A DNA stretch of 64,000 nucleotides from positions 7,445 to 71,444 of the forward strand of contig JAEOSR010000050.1 in assembly GCA_016840285.1 (NCBI GenBank), in the 5' to 3' direction. The stretch is from Candidatus Hodarchaeota archaeon. Its GTDB lineage: Archaea > Asgardarchaeota > Heimdallarchaeia > Hodarchaeales > Hodarchaeaceae. Position numbers and translations under genes: made by a program. Below are positions 26,639 to 36,385 of this stretch, in pieces (the stretch's first letter is position 1; every line of letters begins with the position of its first letter). Below the pieces are notes generated by a model, which was not told the origin of the DNA, did not search any database, and saw nothing but the letters and a program-made list of their open reading frames with translations.

Positions 26639-27676
26639 GTGTTTCGAATCTCTTTGCTAAAAAGACTCTTCAGAAGACACTCGAAAGAAGAGAAGACTAG
26701 TTCCACTCCCCCCAAACAGGAATTAATTACGTTCATTGGAGAAGCTTATGCAGGAAAAACAACAATTCTGCATCGCTTAAGAACAGGGGAATTTTATAGC
26801 AGTTCAGTTAGAACAATGGGATTAAATGTAGATTCTTTTGAATATCGCAATGTTCAATTTCAGGCATTTGATTTAGGTGGTCAAGAGAGTTTCCACATGA
26901 TTTGGGGTGATTACTTAAGGCTTTCCAGCGCAGTAGTTTTCGTAATCGATTGCTCCAGCCCCCAAAGCTTTGCTTCAAGTAAAGCAGCTCTCTACAATGC
27001 AATGCCTAGCATTCCTGAAAATGCGGTTCTTCTTATTGCAGCGAATAAAGCAGACATTTCAGGCGTTAATCCATACGTTACTTTACTCAAGAACTTTGAT
27101 CTATATGATATCCAACAGAAAGGGGGTTTTCGTGCCATCAATATATTCCATATGTCCGCAAAGACTGGAACTAATTTTTATCAAGCATTTGACTGGTTAA
27201 TAGAAACTTTGACGGGGGAAATCATCCTTCCTAATGTCCACATTCATAATGTTTGTATCTATCAGACTGATTCTGGTCTTCTTGTTGGTAGTAGTAGTTC
27301 ACTTGCTCAAAGGCAATCACATTATGACCCTGCATTATTAACAAGTATGTTTTCCGCTGTAAATACGTTTGCTGAAGCATCAATGGGAGCAGGAGTGAGA
27401 GAAATACTTATGAAAAGAAGTCACACAGCTGGTTCAGATGAAGTCTCAGATAATTATAAACTAGTCCGCGTTGAAGAAACGGACTTTTCAGTAATTCTGA
27501 TTGTTGAGGAATCCGATTCCATGAGGAAAAGCGTAAAGATTGGTAAAGATCTATTAGTCTGGACCAGGATAAAGATTCCAGAGACTGTTAAGCTCATTGA
27601 GCTGATTGATGGGGAAGAAATCCAGACTTATCTATCAATGAAATTCCCAGAAGACCTTGTCATGGCCACTGCATAA
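26639..27676 (+). CDS. Arf/Ras-like small GTPase fused to a longin/roadblock-like domain
   Basis: A 345-residue protein. Residues about 28-195 are a small GTPase: G1 GEAYAGKTT (34-42), a Thr in MGLNVDS for G2, G3 DLGGQE (78-83, with the catalytic Gln), G4 NKAD (136-139) and G5 SAK (173-175). Arf-like features are the DLGGQ box and the WGDYLR stretch. Residues about 200-345 are a second domain that opens VCIYQTDSGLLVGSS, continues in a helix ALLTSMFSAVNTFAEAS and strands FSVILIVEESD, the longin/roadblock pattern. A GTPase with its own longin-type partner in cis suggests self-regulation or membrane/complex targeting, like a primitive Rag-Ragulator or SRX-type unit (inference). A GTG start follows a TTGAGGT stretch. 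Confidence 0.82.
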   Translation: MFRISLLKRLFRRHSKEEKTSSTPPKQELITFIGEAYAGKTTILHRLRTGEFYSSSVRTMGLNVDSFEYRNVQFQAFDLGGQESFHMIWGDYLRLSSAVVFVIDCSSPQSFASSKAALYNAMPSIPENAVLLIAANKADISGVNPYVTLLKNFDLYDIQQKGGFRAINIFHMSAKTGTNFYQAFDWLIETLTGEIILPNVHIHNVCIYQTDSGLLVGSSSSLAQRQSHYDPALLTSMFSAVNTFAEASMGAGVREILMKRSHTAGSDEVSDNYKLVRVEETDFSVILIVEESDSMRKSVKIGKDLLVWTRIKIPETVKLIELIDGEEIQTYLSMKFPEDLVMATA

Positions 27677-27717
27677 AAGAATAGCAGAATTCCTACCATA
27701 GAATATTTGCAGTCCAT

Positions 27718-29325
27718 CTAACGGGAATTCATCCGTTTAAACCACTTTTTATTTTGTTTGTAGAGATTCTTAAACTCATCAAATAATTGATCATACAATA
27801 ATCGGTTCTTAGGATTTGGTTGAAATTCTCTATCAAGATGAATGATTTCCTTAATTTCACGAATATCTTTTAGTTCTCCTACCGCCATCTTTGCTATAAC
27901 AGCTGCTCCAATAGCTCCAGCCTCTTGGGGTTCTTTTACCCTAAAGATTTTTCTATTCAGAACGTCTGCATAGATTTGACACCAAATATCAGATTTGGCT
28001 CCTCCACCAATGATGTTTAGGGTTTCCACAGGAGAATATAACTTCTCTACAACTTCTAAGGCCCATTTAGCATTAAATGCAACCCCCTCGAAAATTGATC
28101 GAAGCAAGTGCCGTCGATCATGATCTAATGATACGTTTACCAGACCCGCACGAACATGATCATCATCCAAGGGACATCTTTCGCCAAAGAGCCAGGGCAT
28201 AAACAGTAAATGTGTTCCACCTTTCCCTTTCGCTCCAGGTGCACACTGAGCCACTAATTCATCAAAGATTTCATAAATTTGTTTTTTTTCCTTCTCCTGT
28301 AGTTCTTCTTCAAAGTAAAGGATACTATTTTTAACCCACTCCAAGGCAGCTCCAGCAATCTCTTGGTGGCCGAAAACCAAGTAAAATTTGTCAGGAAACG
28401 CACTTCCAACACATCCCGTATAATGATTAATATCTACTTTTCGTTTGGAAACATGACCAGCAATCCAGCCACTTGTTCCAATTTGACAATGTAATTCTCC
28501 ATCCAGAATTGCACCAGATCCTATTGCTGCCGTGGTTACGTCACCAGCTCCACAAACAATTGGAGTCCCTTGTTGAAGACCTAAAGTTTCCGAAGCTTCG
28601 CTACTTAGATCTCCAATGATATCAGTAGGTTTACGGATTTCTGGGAGTTTATCCATATCAATTTTGTAGGTTTTACAAAGAGATTTAGACCACTCATTCC
28701 GTGGTTCCCCATTTTTCTTGCGAGTGTCCATTAACCACCATACATAAGCCAGATCGCTCGTTGTTGCCATTTCTCCTGTTAATCGAAATAGAACATAATC
28801 TTTAACGTCGAGAAATTTGTAAGTTCGCTCATATATCTCAGGATGTTTATCTTTTAGCCATAAAATCTTTGGAATTTGATCTTTTCCAGCTAAACCAGGA
28901 GCTCCCCCCGTTATACGAAGGAATTTCAAAAATAATCGGATAGGATTATAACCCATTACTCGAGGCCAAGGAAAAACCTTTTTAAGATATTCTGCTCCTC
29001 GTGCATCAAGCCAAATCATACAATGCATTAAGGGGGTTCCATTTTGGTCTACAGGTAATAACCCTTGCATTTGTGAACAAAAGGTCAGTGCAGCAATGTC
29101 TTGGGGTTGAGAATTTGTTTTTTCCAGAAGTTTTCTAGTCGTTGATACAACAGTACGCCACCAGTCTTCTGGATCATGCTCAGCATACCCCGTTTGTGGG
29201 TAAATTGTTTCAAACTGTGCTGTTACAGAGTCAATGAATTTCATTTCGTTAGAAACAAGAACAGCTTTAGTTGCTGTCGTTCCTAAATCATATGCTAAGA
29301 ATTTCTTTTCACTCAAAACTATCAA
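27718..29325 (-). CDS. FGGY-family carbohydrate kinase (xylulokinase-like)
   Basis: A 535-residue sugar kinase of the actin/hexokinase ATPase fold. The phosphate-1 motif AYDLGTTATKAVLV is near the N-terminus, CSQMQGLLPVD and MHCMIWLDARG follow, and the C-terminal domain has QIGTSGWIAGH, GVAFNAKWALEVVE and the adenosine motif NIIGGGAKSDIWCQIYADVLN. It is closest in pattern to xylulokinases, but substrate specificity cannot be set. The family's usual length is about 500. It lies 20 bases after a class III aminotransferase gene on the same strand, so the two may act on an amino sugar or related polyol. Confidence 0.85.
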   Translation of the reverse strand: MIVLSEKKFLAYDLGTTATKAVLVSNEMKFIDSVTAQFETIYPQTGYAEHDPEDWWRTVVSTTRKLLEKTNSQPQDIAALTFCSQMQGLLPVDQNGTPLMHCMIWLDARGAEYLKKVFPWPRVMGYNPIRLFLKFLRITGGAPGLAGKDQIPKILWLKDKHPEIYERTYKFLDVKDYVLFRLTGEMATTSDLAYVWWLMDTRKKNGEPRNEWSKSLCKTYKIDMDKLPEIRKPTDIIGDLSSEASETLGLQQGTPIVCGAGDVTTAAIGSGAILDGELHCQIGTSGWIAGHVSKRKVDINHYTGCVGSAFPDKFYLVFGHQEIAGAALEWVKNSILYFEEELQEKEKKQIYEIFDELVAQCAPGAKGKGGTHLLFMPWLFGERCPLDDDHVRAGLVNVSLDHDRRHLLRSIFEGVAFNAKWALEVVEKLYSPVETLNIIGGGAKSDIWCQIYADVLNRKIFRVKEPQEAGAIGAAVIAKMAVGELKDIREIKEIIHLDREFQPNPKNRLLYDQLFDEFKNLYKQNKKWFKRMNSR

Positions 29326-29345
29326 CCCTTTTCATGATATTTTTT

Positions 29346-30725
29346 CTACATGTAATCTATAGCTTCGACGAGGCTATTCTCAAATACTTCTAAGATATGG
29401 TCTGAATCTTCACGAGTTATGATCAACGGAGGTTTAATTTTACAGACATTCCTGAAAAGTTTCCCACTATCTGAGGATATTGGTGCCGCATGACCGAAGA
29501 TAACCCCCTGATCCACGGCTTCATCAATGAGATCAGAACATAGAGCATTTCCTGGTTCTTTAGTATCAGGGTCATTAACGAGTTCAATACCAATAAATAA
29601 GCCTGGACATCGTATATCGCCAATAACATCGTATTTCTTTTGTAACTGTCTTAATTTGGATGTCAAATAATCTCCTTGTTCACGGGTGTTTTTTAGAAGG
29701 TCAGCTTTTTCAATATAGTTGAGAAACACTAACCCTGAAGCAAACATGAGGGGATTAGCACCAAATGTAGAGTGCTCCTCCGCAGCATTAAAACCAGTCA
29801 GATCATCTCGGGCAATAGTAACACCCATGGGTAATCCTCCCCCGACCGCTTTTGTCAAACAACTGATATCAGGAATGACTCCATCATAGTAATCCGACGC
29901 AAACCAATAACCAATGCGAGTGAACACCTGAGATTCATCAAAAATTAAAAATATGTCATTTTTTTGAGTATATTTCCGAAGTTCTTGTAGATACTTTTTT
30001 GGAGCAGGAATGTGACCACCTGGACCTTGCATTGGTTCCAATAACATCCCACAGACTTTATCCACTGATCCATACTCGATCATATGTTTCGCTAGTTCTA
30101 AACACTCTAAATGGCAGGTTTTCTCATTCTCTTGTCCCATGGGGCAACGGTAACAATAGGGAAAAGGAATTTTTGACACCCTATCGAAACCCCAAGGTCG
30201 AAAACGCGTTACTCCCGCGAATCGTGCAGAAAGTGTCATTGTAGCAAGAGAACTTCCATGATATCCTCTAGTAAAAGTATAGAAGTGTTCAGCACCAGGT
30301 TTGTTTAACATTGCTAAACGTAAAGCTGCTTCAATAGCTGCTCCACCTCCCATAGCATTTACTGCAATCTTTTTGAGGTTTCCAGGAGTAATACTAGTCA
30401 ATTTATGGATGAATTTGACCCTGGGGATAGTTGGAAAACCATATCGAACATGGGTTAAGCGTTTTAACTGCTCACTCACCGCAAACGCAACATCAGGGTT
30501 AGCAAAACCGATATTACATGTCCAAGCTTGCGCAGTACAGTCCAAGAATTCTTTTCCTGTATGATCCTCCAAATAGGAACCAGACCCCTTAAGAAAAAGT
30601 TGATCATAAAACGGAACAAGGCTTTTTTTATGAACCTCATCTATCTCATCGTCAGTTATATCCGTGATCCAAGATAAAATTTCATCATCTTTGAAAAGTC
30701 GTGCTTGATTTTTCATTTTCACCAT
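29346..30725 (-). CDS. Class III PLP-dependent aminotransferase
   Basis: A 459-residue pyridoxal-phosphate enzyme of fold type I, class III (4-aminobutyrate/ornithine aminotransferase family). Landmarks: AVNAMGGGAAIEAALRLA in the cofactor region, YHGSSLATMTLS, FDESQVFTRIGYWFASDYY with the Asp that binds the pyridine nitrogen, and LTKAVGGGLPMG with the Schiff-base Lys. A cysteine cluster CYRCPMGQENEKTCHLEC occurs in many archaeal members. Substrate unknown. It leads a two-gene operon with the FGGY kinase. Confidence 0.87.
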   Translation of the reverse strand: MVKMKNQARLFKDDEILSWITDITDDEIDEVHKKSLVPFYDQLFLKGSGSYLEDHTGKEFLDCTAQAWTCNIGFANPDVAFAVSEQLKRLTHVRYGFPTIPRVKFIHKLTSITPGNLKKIAVNAMGGGAAIEAALRLAMLNKPGAEHFYTFTRGYHGSSLATMTLSARFAGVTRFRPWGFDRVSKIPFPYCYRCPMGQENEKTCHLECLELAKHMIEYGSVDKVCGMLLEPMQGPGGHIPAPKKYLQELRKYTQKNDIFLIFDESQVFTRIGYWFASDYYDGVIPDISCLTKAVGGGLPMGVTIARDDLTGFNAAEEHSTFGANPLMFASGLVFLNYIEKADLLKNTREQGDYLTSKLRQLQKKYDVIGDIRCPGLFIGIELVNDPDTKEPGNALCSDLIDEAVDQGVIFGHAAPISSDSGKLFRNVCKIKPPLIITREDSDHILEVFENSLVEAIDYM

Positions 30726-30919
30726 TCAGCCTTTTGATTAGTTTATACAAAAAAGAATAATTATAATTAAGAATTTTTCTGGAAGCTATCTCATCTTTCC
30801 TTATCTAAACAAATTTTTAATATAGGAAGGAATTTTACAAAAGAAAAATAAAAAAAAGGGTTATAAAATTATATAAAAGTCTGATACTGAAAGAAATTCA
30901 AATGAAAATGAAGAAAAAA

Positions 30920-31297
30920 TTATTCTCGTATTCGCTCTTTCATCCTAAATGGGATATCACCGTATTCTTCAGTCAATAGCTTTGTAAATCTGATTTTATA
31001 TTTTTCTTTAGGTAAAGGTTTATCTCGTTGAAAGTATAACGTTGCAAGAGTCTTAACAGAGAATTTAGCAGGATTCTGTTCATTAATTTCCTTATTATTG
31101 ATTTTTTCTCCATCAAGATCAATGGTAAAATCTTTAAATTTCTCCTTTTCTACTGATTCACCTTTAATCTCAAGTTTAAGGGGAGCAATGATTGTTGCAT
31201 CACTAATTGAATTTTTCATCTGGAGTTGGAAACCATTCTCATTATTCTTTAGCGATTTTTTAACAAAAAGTTGTCGAAGTAGATCTTCGTTTACCAT
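30920..31297 (-). CDS. Hypothetical protein, 125 aa
   Basis: I do not recognise this small, charged, soluble protein. It starts MVNEDLLRQLFVKKS and appears to be a beta-sandwich-like strand-rich protein (FQLQMKNSISDATIIAPLKLEIKGE, then FTIDLDGEKI). It ends in a basic run (FRMKERIRE). A GGAG site lies about 10 bases before the ATG. It is divergent from the large surface protein, with 216 bases between. Nothing suggests function. Confidence 0.6.
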   Translation of the reverse strand: MVNEDLLRQLFVKKSLKNNENGFQLQMKNSISDATIIAPLKLEIKGESVEKEKFKDFTIDLDGEKINNKEINEQNPAKFSVKTLATLYFQRDKPLPKEKYKIRFTKLLTEEYGDIPFRMKERIRE

Positions 31298-31513
31298 GAT
31301 TTAGCACTCCTTATTTGATATATGAAGGATAGAGATGTTTTATTCACTTCAAAATAAAAAATGGAATTGTGCTTTAAATCTATTGTTTATGTAAATTAGT
31401 TTGAAAGAATATATCACGAAGATATTAGCTAAATATTTGGGAATATTTATGAAACTCTTAGTTTAATTTTCTACTCAATACGATTATTCTAATCATAAAA
31501 TGGAAGAAGAGAA

Positions 31514-34480
31514 ATGAAAACGATAAATTTGATATTTACCCTCGCTCTGATATTATCTTTTTTCTCATTCAATTCAAATTTGAATTCTGTGAACCCAACG
31601 GATGTAACTGTATTTAATACTCCTGAAACACCCCAACCGACATTTTCTGTCGCTGATACCGCAGGCCCTATCATAGGAATACCTTCCTTGGATATTCCAA
31701 ATCCCAATAGCGATGAAGATGTCCAGGTGACTGGCCCTATCCAAGATGTTGACAGCGTCCGAAATACCACATTATTCTGGCAATATACTACAATTAATAA
31801 CACGATATTCAACAGTACGGATACTAGTCCAAACAATCGGCGTTTCATTAATCGGAACAATTATGATTTCCCTGAAACTGGATACATCACTGCTTCTGGC
31901 GTGAAAACCACATTTTCATCCAATTGGGCATATGGTGAATACGTTTTCAATGAATCAGGTGTGACTCAGATCTATCTCGATATTGATGGTCCTTCGGCCA
32001 ATATAGTCTATATCCACATCCAAGCAAAGAATATTACTACAGGCTTATGGCAAACCGTGCTTGAGGACGGGGGATATGGACAGACATCCTCTATAGACCC
32101 AGCTAATGAAACTTATGCGAATGTGGGCCTCACACTAGGTTATCGAGTTTTTATAGTGACCTATATGACTGCATTTGCAGACTTCCCTTATTTTGACGAT
32201 CTTGACATTTGGCGAGACGAATACGAATGGATCATTCCTGCAGTAGGAAGAACCAAAGCTTCTTTCGTGGATTATCATATTACCGCATTTGATGACATGA
32301 ACCAGAGTACAACTTCTCCCACTTATTCTTTTCTCATGGATTGGGCGCCAATTATCACATTTGAAATTGCCCCTCCCTCCACAGTTAAAGGGGATGAAGA
32401 AATTAATTTCACGGTACGCGTTGAAGATTATGACGGATATGTTACGATAAACAAAACCAGTGTATTTGTGTACTATTGGTTTTCTGGGGCTTCCTCCGTA
32501 ATAACTGAGATTGACTTAGTACATTACTACGATTCTCCATTAGGTGGATCCAATGGATATCGATATTTTAACGGAACTATTCCTTCGGGAAATATCCAAA
32601 ATAATGAAACTGCATTATACTTCAGAGTCAATGCCTCTGATATTGTAGGTGAAACAAAGGGACGCGAAAGTCGTTCTTCTCGACCAACGGTCTGGATTGA
32701 TAGTCTAAATCCAAGAGTGATCCCAACGGGGATAACTGTTGATGGGGGGGTAAACATCGCTGGTCTCGGTCTCGTGAGAAATACATCGTTGGTAGATGTA
32801 TCTGTAAATATAACTGCCAGTTTTTATGACCAGAATAATGTCTCATCCGTGGCTATCTATTATTCAATGCCTAATGTTACTACCCCAATAAAGCTGGTTA
32901 TGCAAAATACCTCGGTTTTAGATCAATTCAGAACTTTTAACGTTAGTTTACCAGCGACTAACGAAACGATGTTTGTTGAATACTTCTTCGAAACAGAAGA
33001 CTCTCTTGGCAATAATGGAACTACTTCTTTTGAGAATTTCTATTATTCTGATGGCTCAGGGCCTATATTAGATACTCTCCTTGTCTACCCTCCTGTAATC
33101 AGCAATTATACCGAAGTTTTAGTTCTTTTCAATGCTACTGACCTGTCATTTGTAATTCTACCTGATTTATATTTCAAGGTCGAAAATCAAAGCTCTTGGG
33201 CAGGCCCCATTGGTGCAACACCTATTTATACAACTGATATTGATGATCAAGAGACGTTCACAGCGACCGATCTTCAGTATATTAAAGATAATGCGATAAA
33301 TTCTTTCCCGCTTGAAGTAATTCGTACCATTCCTGTAGATGGAGCAGTACTCACGTTTGACATTACTCACGAAATGTCCACGGATCTACGAGTCTGGCTT
33401 AAACTTGATGATGGACAAAAATTCATACTTTATGATCGGGAACCTGGTTTAACTACATTTAGCAGAAGTATTGATCTCTTTGAATTAGGCCTTACTGAAG
33501 ATGATTTTACAAAAGGGAATTTTACTCTAGAGATCCAAGATTTTTCTGAATTGTATTCTGGTTCAATCACAAAATATGAAATTGAGCTTATTGACTATAC
33601 GTATCCAGTAGGTTACCAATTTTATGTAAAGATTCCAGCTACAATGAACGATACAGCAGTGTCCTTCTACATCAATATGACGGATAAACTGGGGAATTCC
33701 GAAAATACAACAGTCATTGAATACTACTCGGATGGTGTAGCTCCAAGTATAAATGTGATACCCCTCACATCACCCATGAATCTCGCTGGGGCACATTACG
33801 TCCGAATCAATGCAAATATCGAAGACAAGGGAGGGATTTTTGGGGCAGACACTTACTATAAGTACAATGAGAGTGATGATTGGACTGTGGGTGCGATGGT
33901 ATTGGATAGTACTCCAGGATTATACTTCTTTGACATCCCCGTTCTTACTGAAACTGGAACAGTATACTATAAGATCAGGGCTTATGATTTTTCAGGCCTT
34001 TTAAATGAAACTTCGATCTACACTGTAAGTTACTCTCATGGATTAGGCCCTTATATAGAAATTCTAGGCATTCCATATCCATCCCCTCTTGATATGAATG
34101 GCACGAATACACTTCGTATTTGGGCGAATGTTACCGATTTTGATGGTAATGTTACCAATTGTACCATTGGTTATCGATTTTCTGATGCTGATGAATGGCG
34201 ACTTAAACCCATGATTTTTGATGATGAAACAGGATACTATTACTATGATGTCAAAGTTTCGAGGAGCGGTAACTTGACTGTCATTATCTACGCAACGGAT
34301 GACTTTGGGTTAACTACAGAGTCTGATCCCTACACTATTTCGTACGAAAATGCTGGTACAACTCCTGGACTTCCACCTGAGTTAGTCCTTTTTGGAGCTC
34401 TCTTGGTTGTAGGTGGAGGTGGATCGGTAGCTACAGTTACTATTCTATACAAAAAAGGGAAACTTCCGGGAAGAGGCTAA
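31514..34480 (+). CDS. Large secreted surface protein with Ig-like repeats and a P-domain
   Basis: A 988-residue exported protein. It has a signal peptide (ITLIFTLALILSF-like start), then several Ig/fibronectin-like beta-sandwich repeats that each begin near TxxF/V-V...V-N-xT or DGxVT patterns (about residues 285-380, 395-500, 715-800, 850-930). Residues about 590-700 resemble the proprotein-convertase P/Homo-B domain: FPLEVIRTIPVDGAVLTFDI, DLRVWLKLDDGQ, GNFTLEIQDFSE and a final YEIELIDY. A Gly-rich hydrophobic helix near 955-980 (LVLFGALLVVGGGG) with a short basic tail anchors it. It has many N-x-S/T glycosylation sites. There is no catalytic site; the role is likely cell-surface or adhesion. 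Confidence 0.75.
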   Translation: MKTINLIFTLALILSFFSFNSNLNSVNPTDVTVFNTPETPQPTFSVADTAGPIIGIPSLDIPNPNSDEDVQVTGPIQDVDSVRNTTLFWQYTTINNTIFNSTDTSPNNRRFINRNNYDFPETGYITASGVKTTFSSNWAYGEYVFNESGVTQIYLDIDGPSANIVYIHIQAKNITTGLWQTVLEDGGYGQTSSIDPANETYANVGLTLGYRVFIVTYMTAFADFPYFDDLDIWRDEYEWIIPAVGRTKASFVDYHITAFDDMNQSTTSPTYSFLMDWAPIITFEIAPPSTVKGDEEINFTVRVEDYDGYVTINKTSVFVYYWFSGASSVITEIDLVHYYDSPLGGSNGYRYFNGTIPSGNIQNNETALYFRVNASDIVGETKGRESRSSRPTVWIDSLNPRVIPTGITVDGGVNIAGLGLVRNTSLVDVSVNITASFYDQNNVSSVAIYYSMPNVTTPIKLVMQNTSVLDQFRTFNVSLPATNETMFVEYFFETEDSLGNNGTTSFENFYYSDGSGPILDTLLVYPPVISNYTEVLVLFNATDLSFVILPDLYFKVENQSSWAGPIGATPIYTTDIDDQETFTATDLQYIKDNAINSFPLEVIRTIPVDGAVLTFDITHEMSTDLRVWLKLDDGQKFILYDREPGLTTFSRSIDLFELGLTEDDFTKGNFTLEIQDFSELYSGSITKYEIELIDYTYPVGYQFYVKIPATMNDTAVSFYINMTDKLGNSENTTVIEYYSDGVAPSINVIPLTSPMNLAGAHYVRINANIEDKGGIFGADTYYKYNESDDWTVGAMVLDSTPGLYFFDIPVLTETGTVYYKIRAYDFSGLLNETSIYTVSYSHGLGPYIEILGIPYPSPLDMNGTNTLRIWANVTDFDGNVTNCTIGYRFSDADEWRLKPMIFDDETGYYYYDVKVSRSGNLTVIIYATDDFGLTTESDPYTISYENAGTTPGLPPELVLFGALLVVGGGGSVATVTILYKKGKLPGRG

Positions 34481-34537
34481 AACGACTTAATGAGAAACTA
34501 AGTTGAGTTCTAGCTTAGTTTCTTCACTTTATTTAAG

Positions 34538-35734
34538 TTAGAAATCGATTTCTTTACCCTCATATGCACATTCAAATATCTTTTCAAAGTCCTCATAATC
34601 TAAAGGGCGCGGGTTCGACAGGGTGCCTGAATCATTCAATGCATAATCAATTAAACTTTCAAACTTCGCTTTATATTGTTCTCTAGAAATCTTCATATCA
34701 TTTAATGATAAGGGTAATTCAAGATTGACAATTAGGGCTTTAAACGCGTTAATCAACTTGATAGATAATTCCTCATCCGAAACTCCGTCCATACCAACTA
34801 AACGAGCCAAATCAGCGATTCGACGCGGTTCAGCTTCTTTATTATACATTAACGAATACAAACACATAGTTCCGATACAAACAGAATGAGGAACTTTGAA
34901 TACAGCACCTACACTATGTGCCAAAGAATGAGACAAGATAATCTGAGAGTTTCCAAAACCCCAACCCGCCATAGTTGCCGCATTATGAAGTTTTCCTAAT
35001 ATTTCTTCGTCTGTTTCACCAGATTTACCCTGTTCGAATGCAATTGGTAGATTTTCCCACAGAAGTTTGAAAGCATGTCTTAATAACGCGTCTGAAAAGT
35101 CGTTCCGCCATTCAGAAAGGTAACCATCAATTGCATGGCACAATGCATCCATTCCTGTGCCTGCACGAAGGTGAATAGGCATTGTTTTTGTCAAGATAGG
35201 ATCTAAAATTATTACATCTCCAACAAGTTCCCGATTTCCGAATGAAGCTTTTCGATCTACTTCCTCAGATTCATCAGTGAGAACTGTTGCCCATGTGGCA
35301 TCAGATCCAGTTCCAGATGTAGTGGGAATATTAATCAAAATACAGTTTGTTTTTTTTCTCAAATCTAAATCCCCTATTGGATCTAATCCTTCAATTGCTT
35401 CAAGACCTTCATCAGGACTTGCCCACATTGGCCACATTCCTTTAGCTGAATCAAGAACGCTACCTCCACCTAATGCAATCAATACATCTGGTTTAGTTTC
35501 AATAAGAAGTTTGGCTCCTTTTTTGACAATTTGTAATGTTGGTTCCCCAGGGATTTCATCAAATATTGTTATTTTGGTATTAGTTTGCTTCAATCGATCT
35601 TCTACTTTAGCAAGATGCAACTTCTTCATCGTAGGATCAGTGATAATGAATGCATGCTTAAATGATTGTTGAGTCAGATAGTCCAATGCATCTTCGCCAA
35701 ATATTACTTTCCTTGGACTGGTAAAATCCCACAT
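34538..35734 (-). CDS. Iron-containing alcohol dehydrogenase (group III ADH)
   Basis: A 398-residue NAD(P)-dependent alcohol dehydrogenase. The nucleotide-binding GGGSVLDSAKGMW is near residues 95-107. The metal site is formed by Asp/His residues in GTGMDALCHAIDGYLSEW and in HSLAHSVGAVFKVPHSVCIG. The family reduces or oxidises small alcohols and aldehydes. It sits 28 bases after the SCP2-like gene on the same strand, and the two diverge from the tungsten aldehyde oxidoreductase gene, so alcohol and aldehyde steps are neighbours. Confidence 0.88.
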   Translation of the reverse strand: MWDFTSPRKVIFGEDALDYLTQQSFKHAFIITDPTMKKLHLAKVEDRLKQTNTKITIFDEIPGEPTLQIVKKGAKLLIETKPDVLIALGGGSVLDSAKGMWPMWASPDEGLEAIEGLDPIGDLDLRKKTNCILINIPTTSGTGSDATWATVLTDESEEVDRKASFGNRELVGDVIILDPILTKTMPIHLRAGTGMDALCHAIDGYLSEWRNDFSDALLRHAFKLLWENLPIAFEQGKSGETDEEILGKLHNAATMAGWGFGNSQIILSHSLAHSVGAVFKVPHSVCIGTMCLYSLMYNKEAEPRRIADLARLVGMDGVSDEELSIKLINAFKALIVNLELPLSLNDMKISREQYKAKFESLIDYALNDSGTLSNPRPLDYEDFEKIFECAYEGKEIDF

Positions 35735-35762
35735 TTCAGCTTACTTCCACAAAGTAAAATAA

Positions 35763-36200
35763 TCACGGGTACTCTACGCCTTCCATCTGCGTGCATTTCA
35801 CAAGTTCTTGTGAAGCTTTAACGGCCCGTAACATCTTAGCCATAGCTTTCGGACTACATTCAACTTTGAATTTACGTTGAAGAACCCCTTTTAAGGGATC
35901 AAGTTTCCCATCGAAGACTTTTAACCAATCAGCATATTTCCCACCAAAAATATATGCTACATTTTCTGGAGCAGGTTTGTCAGGAGTTTCATAATAAGCT
36001 CCTCGACATTTACCATGCCACAGATCCACATACATCCTTCGTTCTTCAGTTAGGGTACCTGTGCCATCTGGTGTTACAACAAATACAAAATCCCCTTCCC
36101 AGTCTTTAGCTGCTTTAGCGTATGACTCACTTTCGTTAATACTTTTCACATAAGCATCTAGCCACTCTTGTTCCCCAAATATGATTTTTTCATTACCCAT
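35763..36200 (-). CDS. SCP2 sterol-transfer-family protein
   Basis: A 145-residue single-domain protein of the SCP2 lipid-carrier fold. The characteristic YIFGGKYADWLKVFDGKLDPLKGVLQRKFKVE is at about residues 85-118, preceded by FVVTPDGTGTLTEERRMYVDLWHG. SCP2 proteins bind acyl-CoA, fatty acids or similar lipids in a hydrophobic cavity. It is the first gene of a short operon with the iron alcohol dehydrogenase and diverges from the aldehyde oxidoreductase, which supports a lipid or fatty-acid carrier role (inference). Confidence 0.82.
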   Translation of the reverse strand: MGNEKIIFGEQEWLDAYVKSINESESYAKAAKDWEGDFVFVVTPDGTGTLTEERRMYVDLWHGKCRGAYYETPDKPAPENVAYIFGGKYADWLKVFDGKLDPLKGVLQRKFKVECSPKAMAKMLRAVKASQELVKCTQMEGVEYP

Positions 36201-36344
36201 TTTTCTGATTCTCCTAAATTTCTAATTTATCTGCTTCTATCTCAGGATTTTAAGCCACAATATAAGAGTTATTCTAAGTGTCTTACTAATTCAAAATTTT
36301 GCAATAGCTAAATAAATTCACGACAGAGAAAAAGCTAAAATCAT

Positions 36345-36357
36345 AATTTAAAATATG
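36345..36357 (+). promoter_or_regulatory. TATA box of the aldehyde oxidoreductase gene
   Basis: AATTTAAAATATG lies about 30-40 bases before the ATG at 36386. A TTGGAG site occurs about 13 bases before that ATG. The 185-base gap to the divergent SCP2-like gene could hold shared control elements, but I see no clear operator. Confidence 0.4.
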
Positions 36358-36385
36358 TAATTCGATTTCTTGGAGTATTTTCAAT

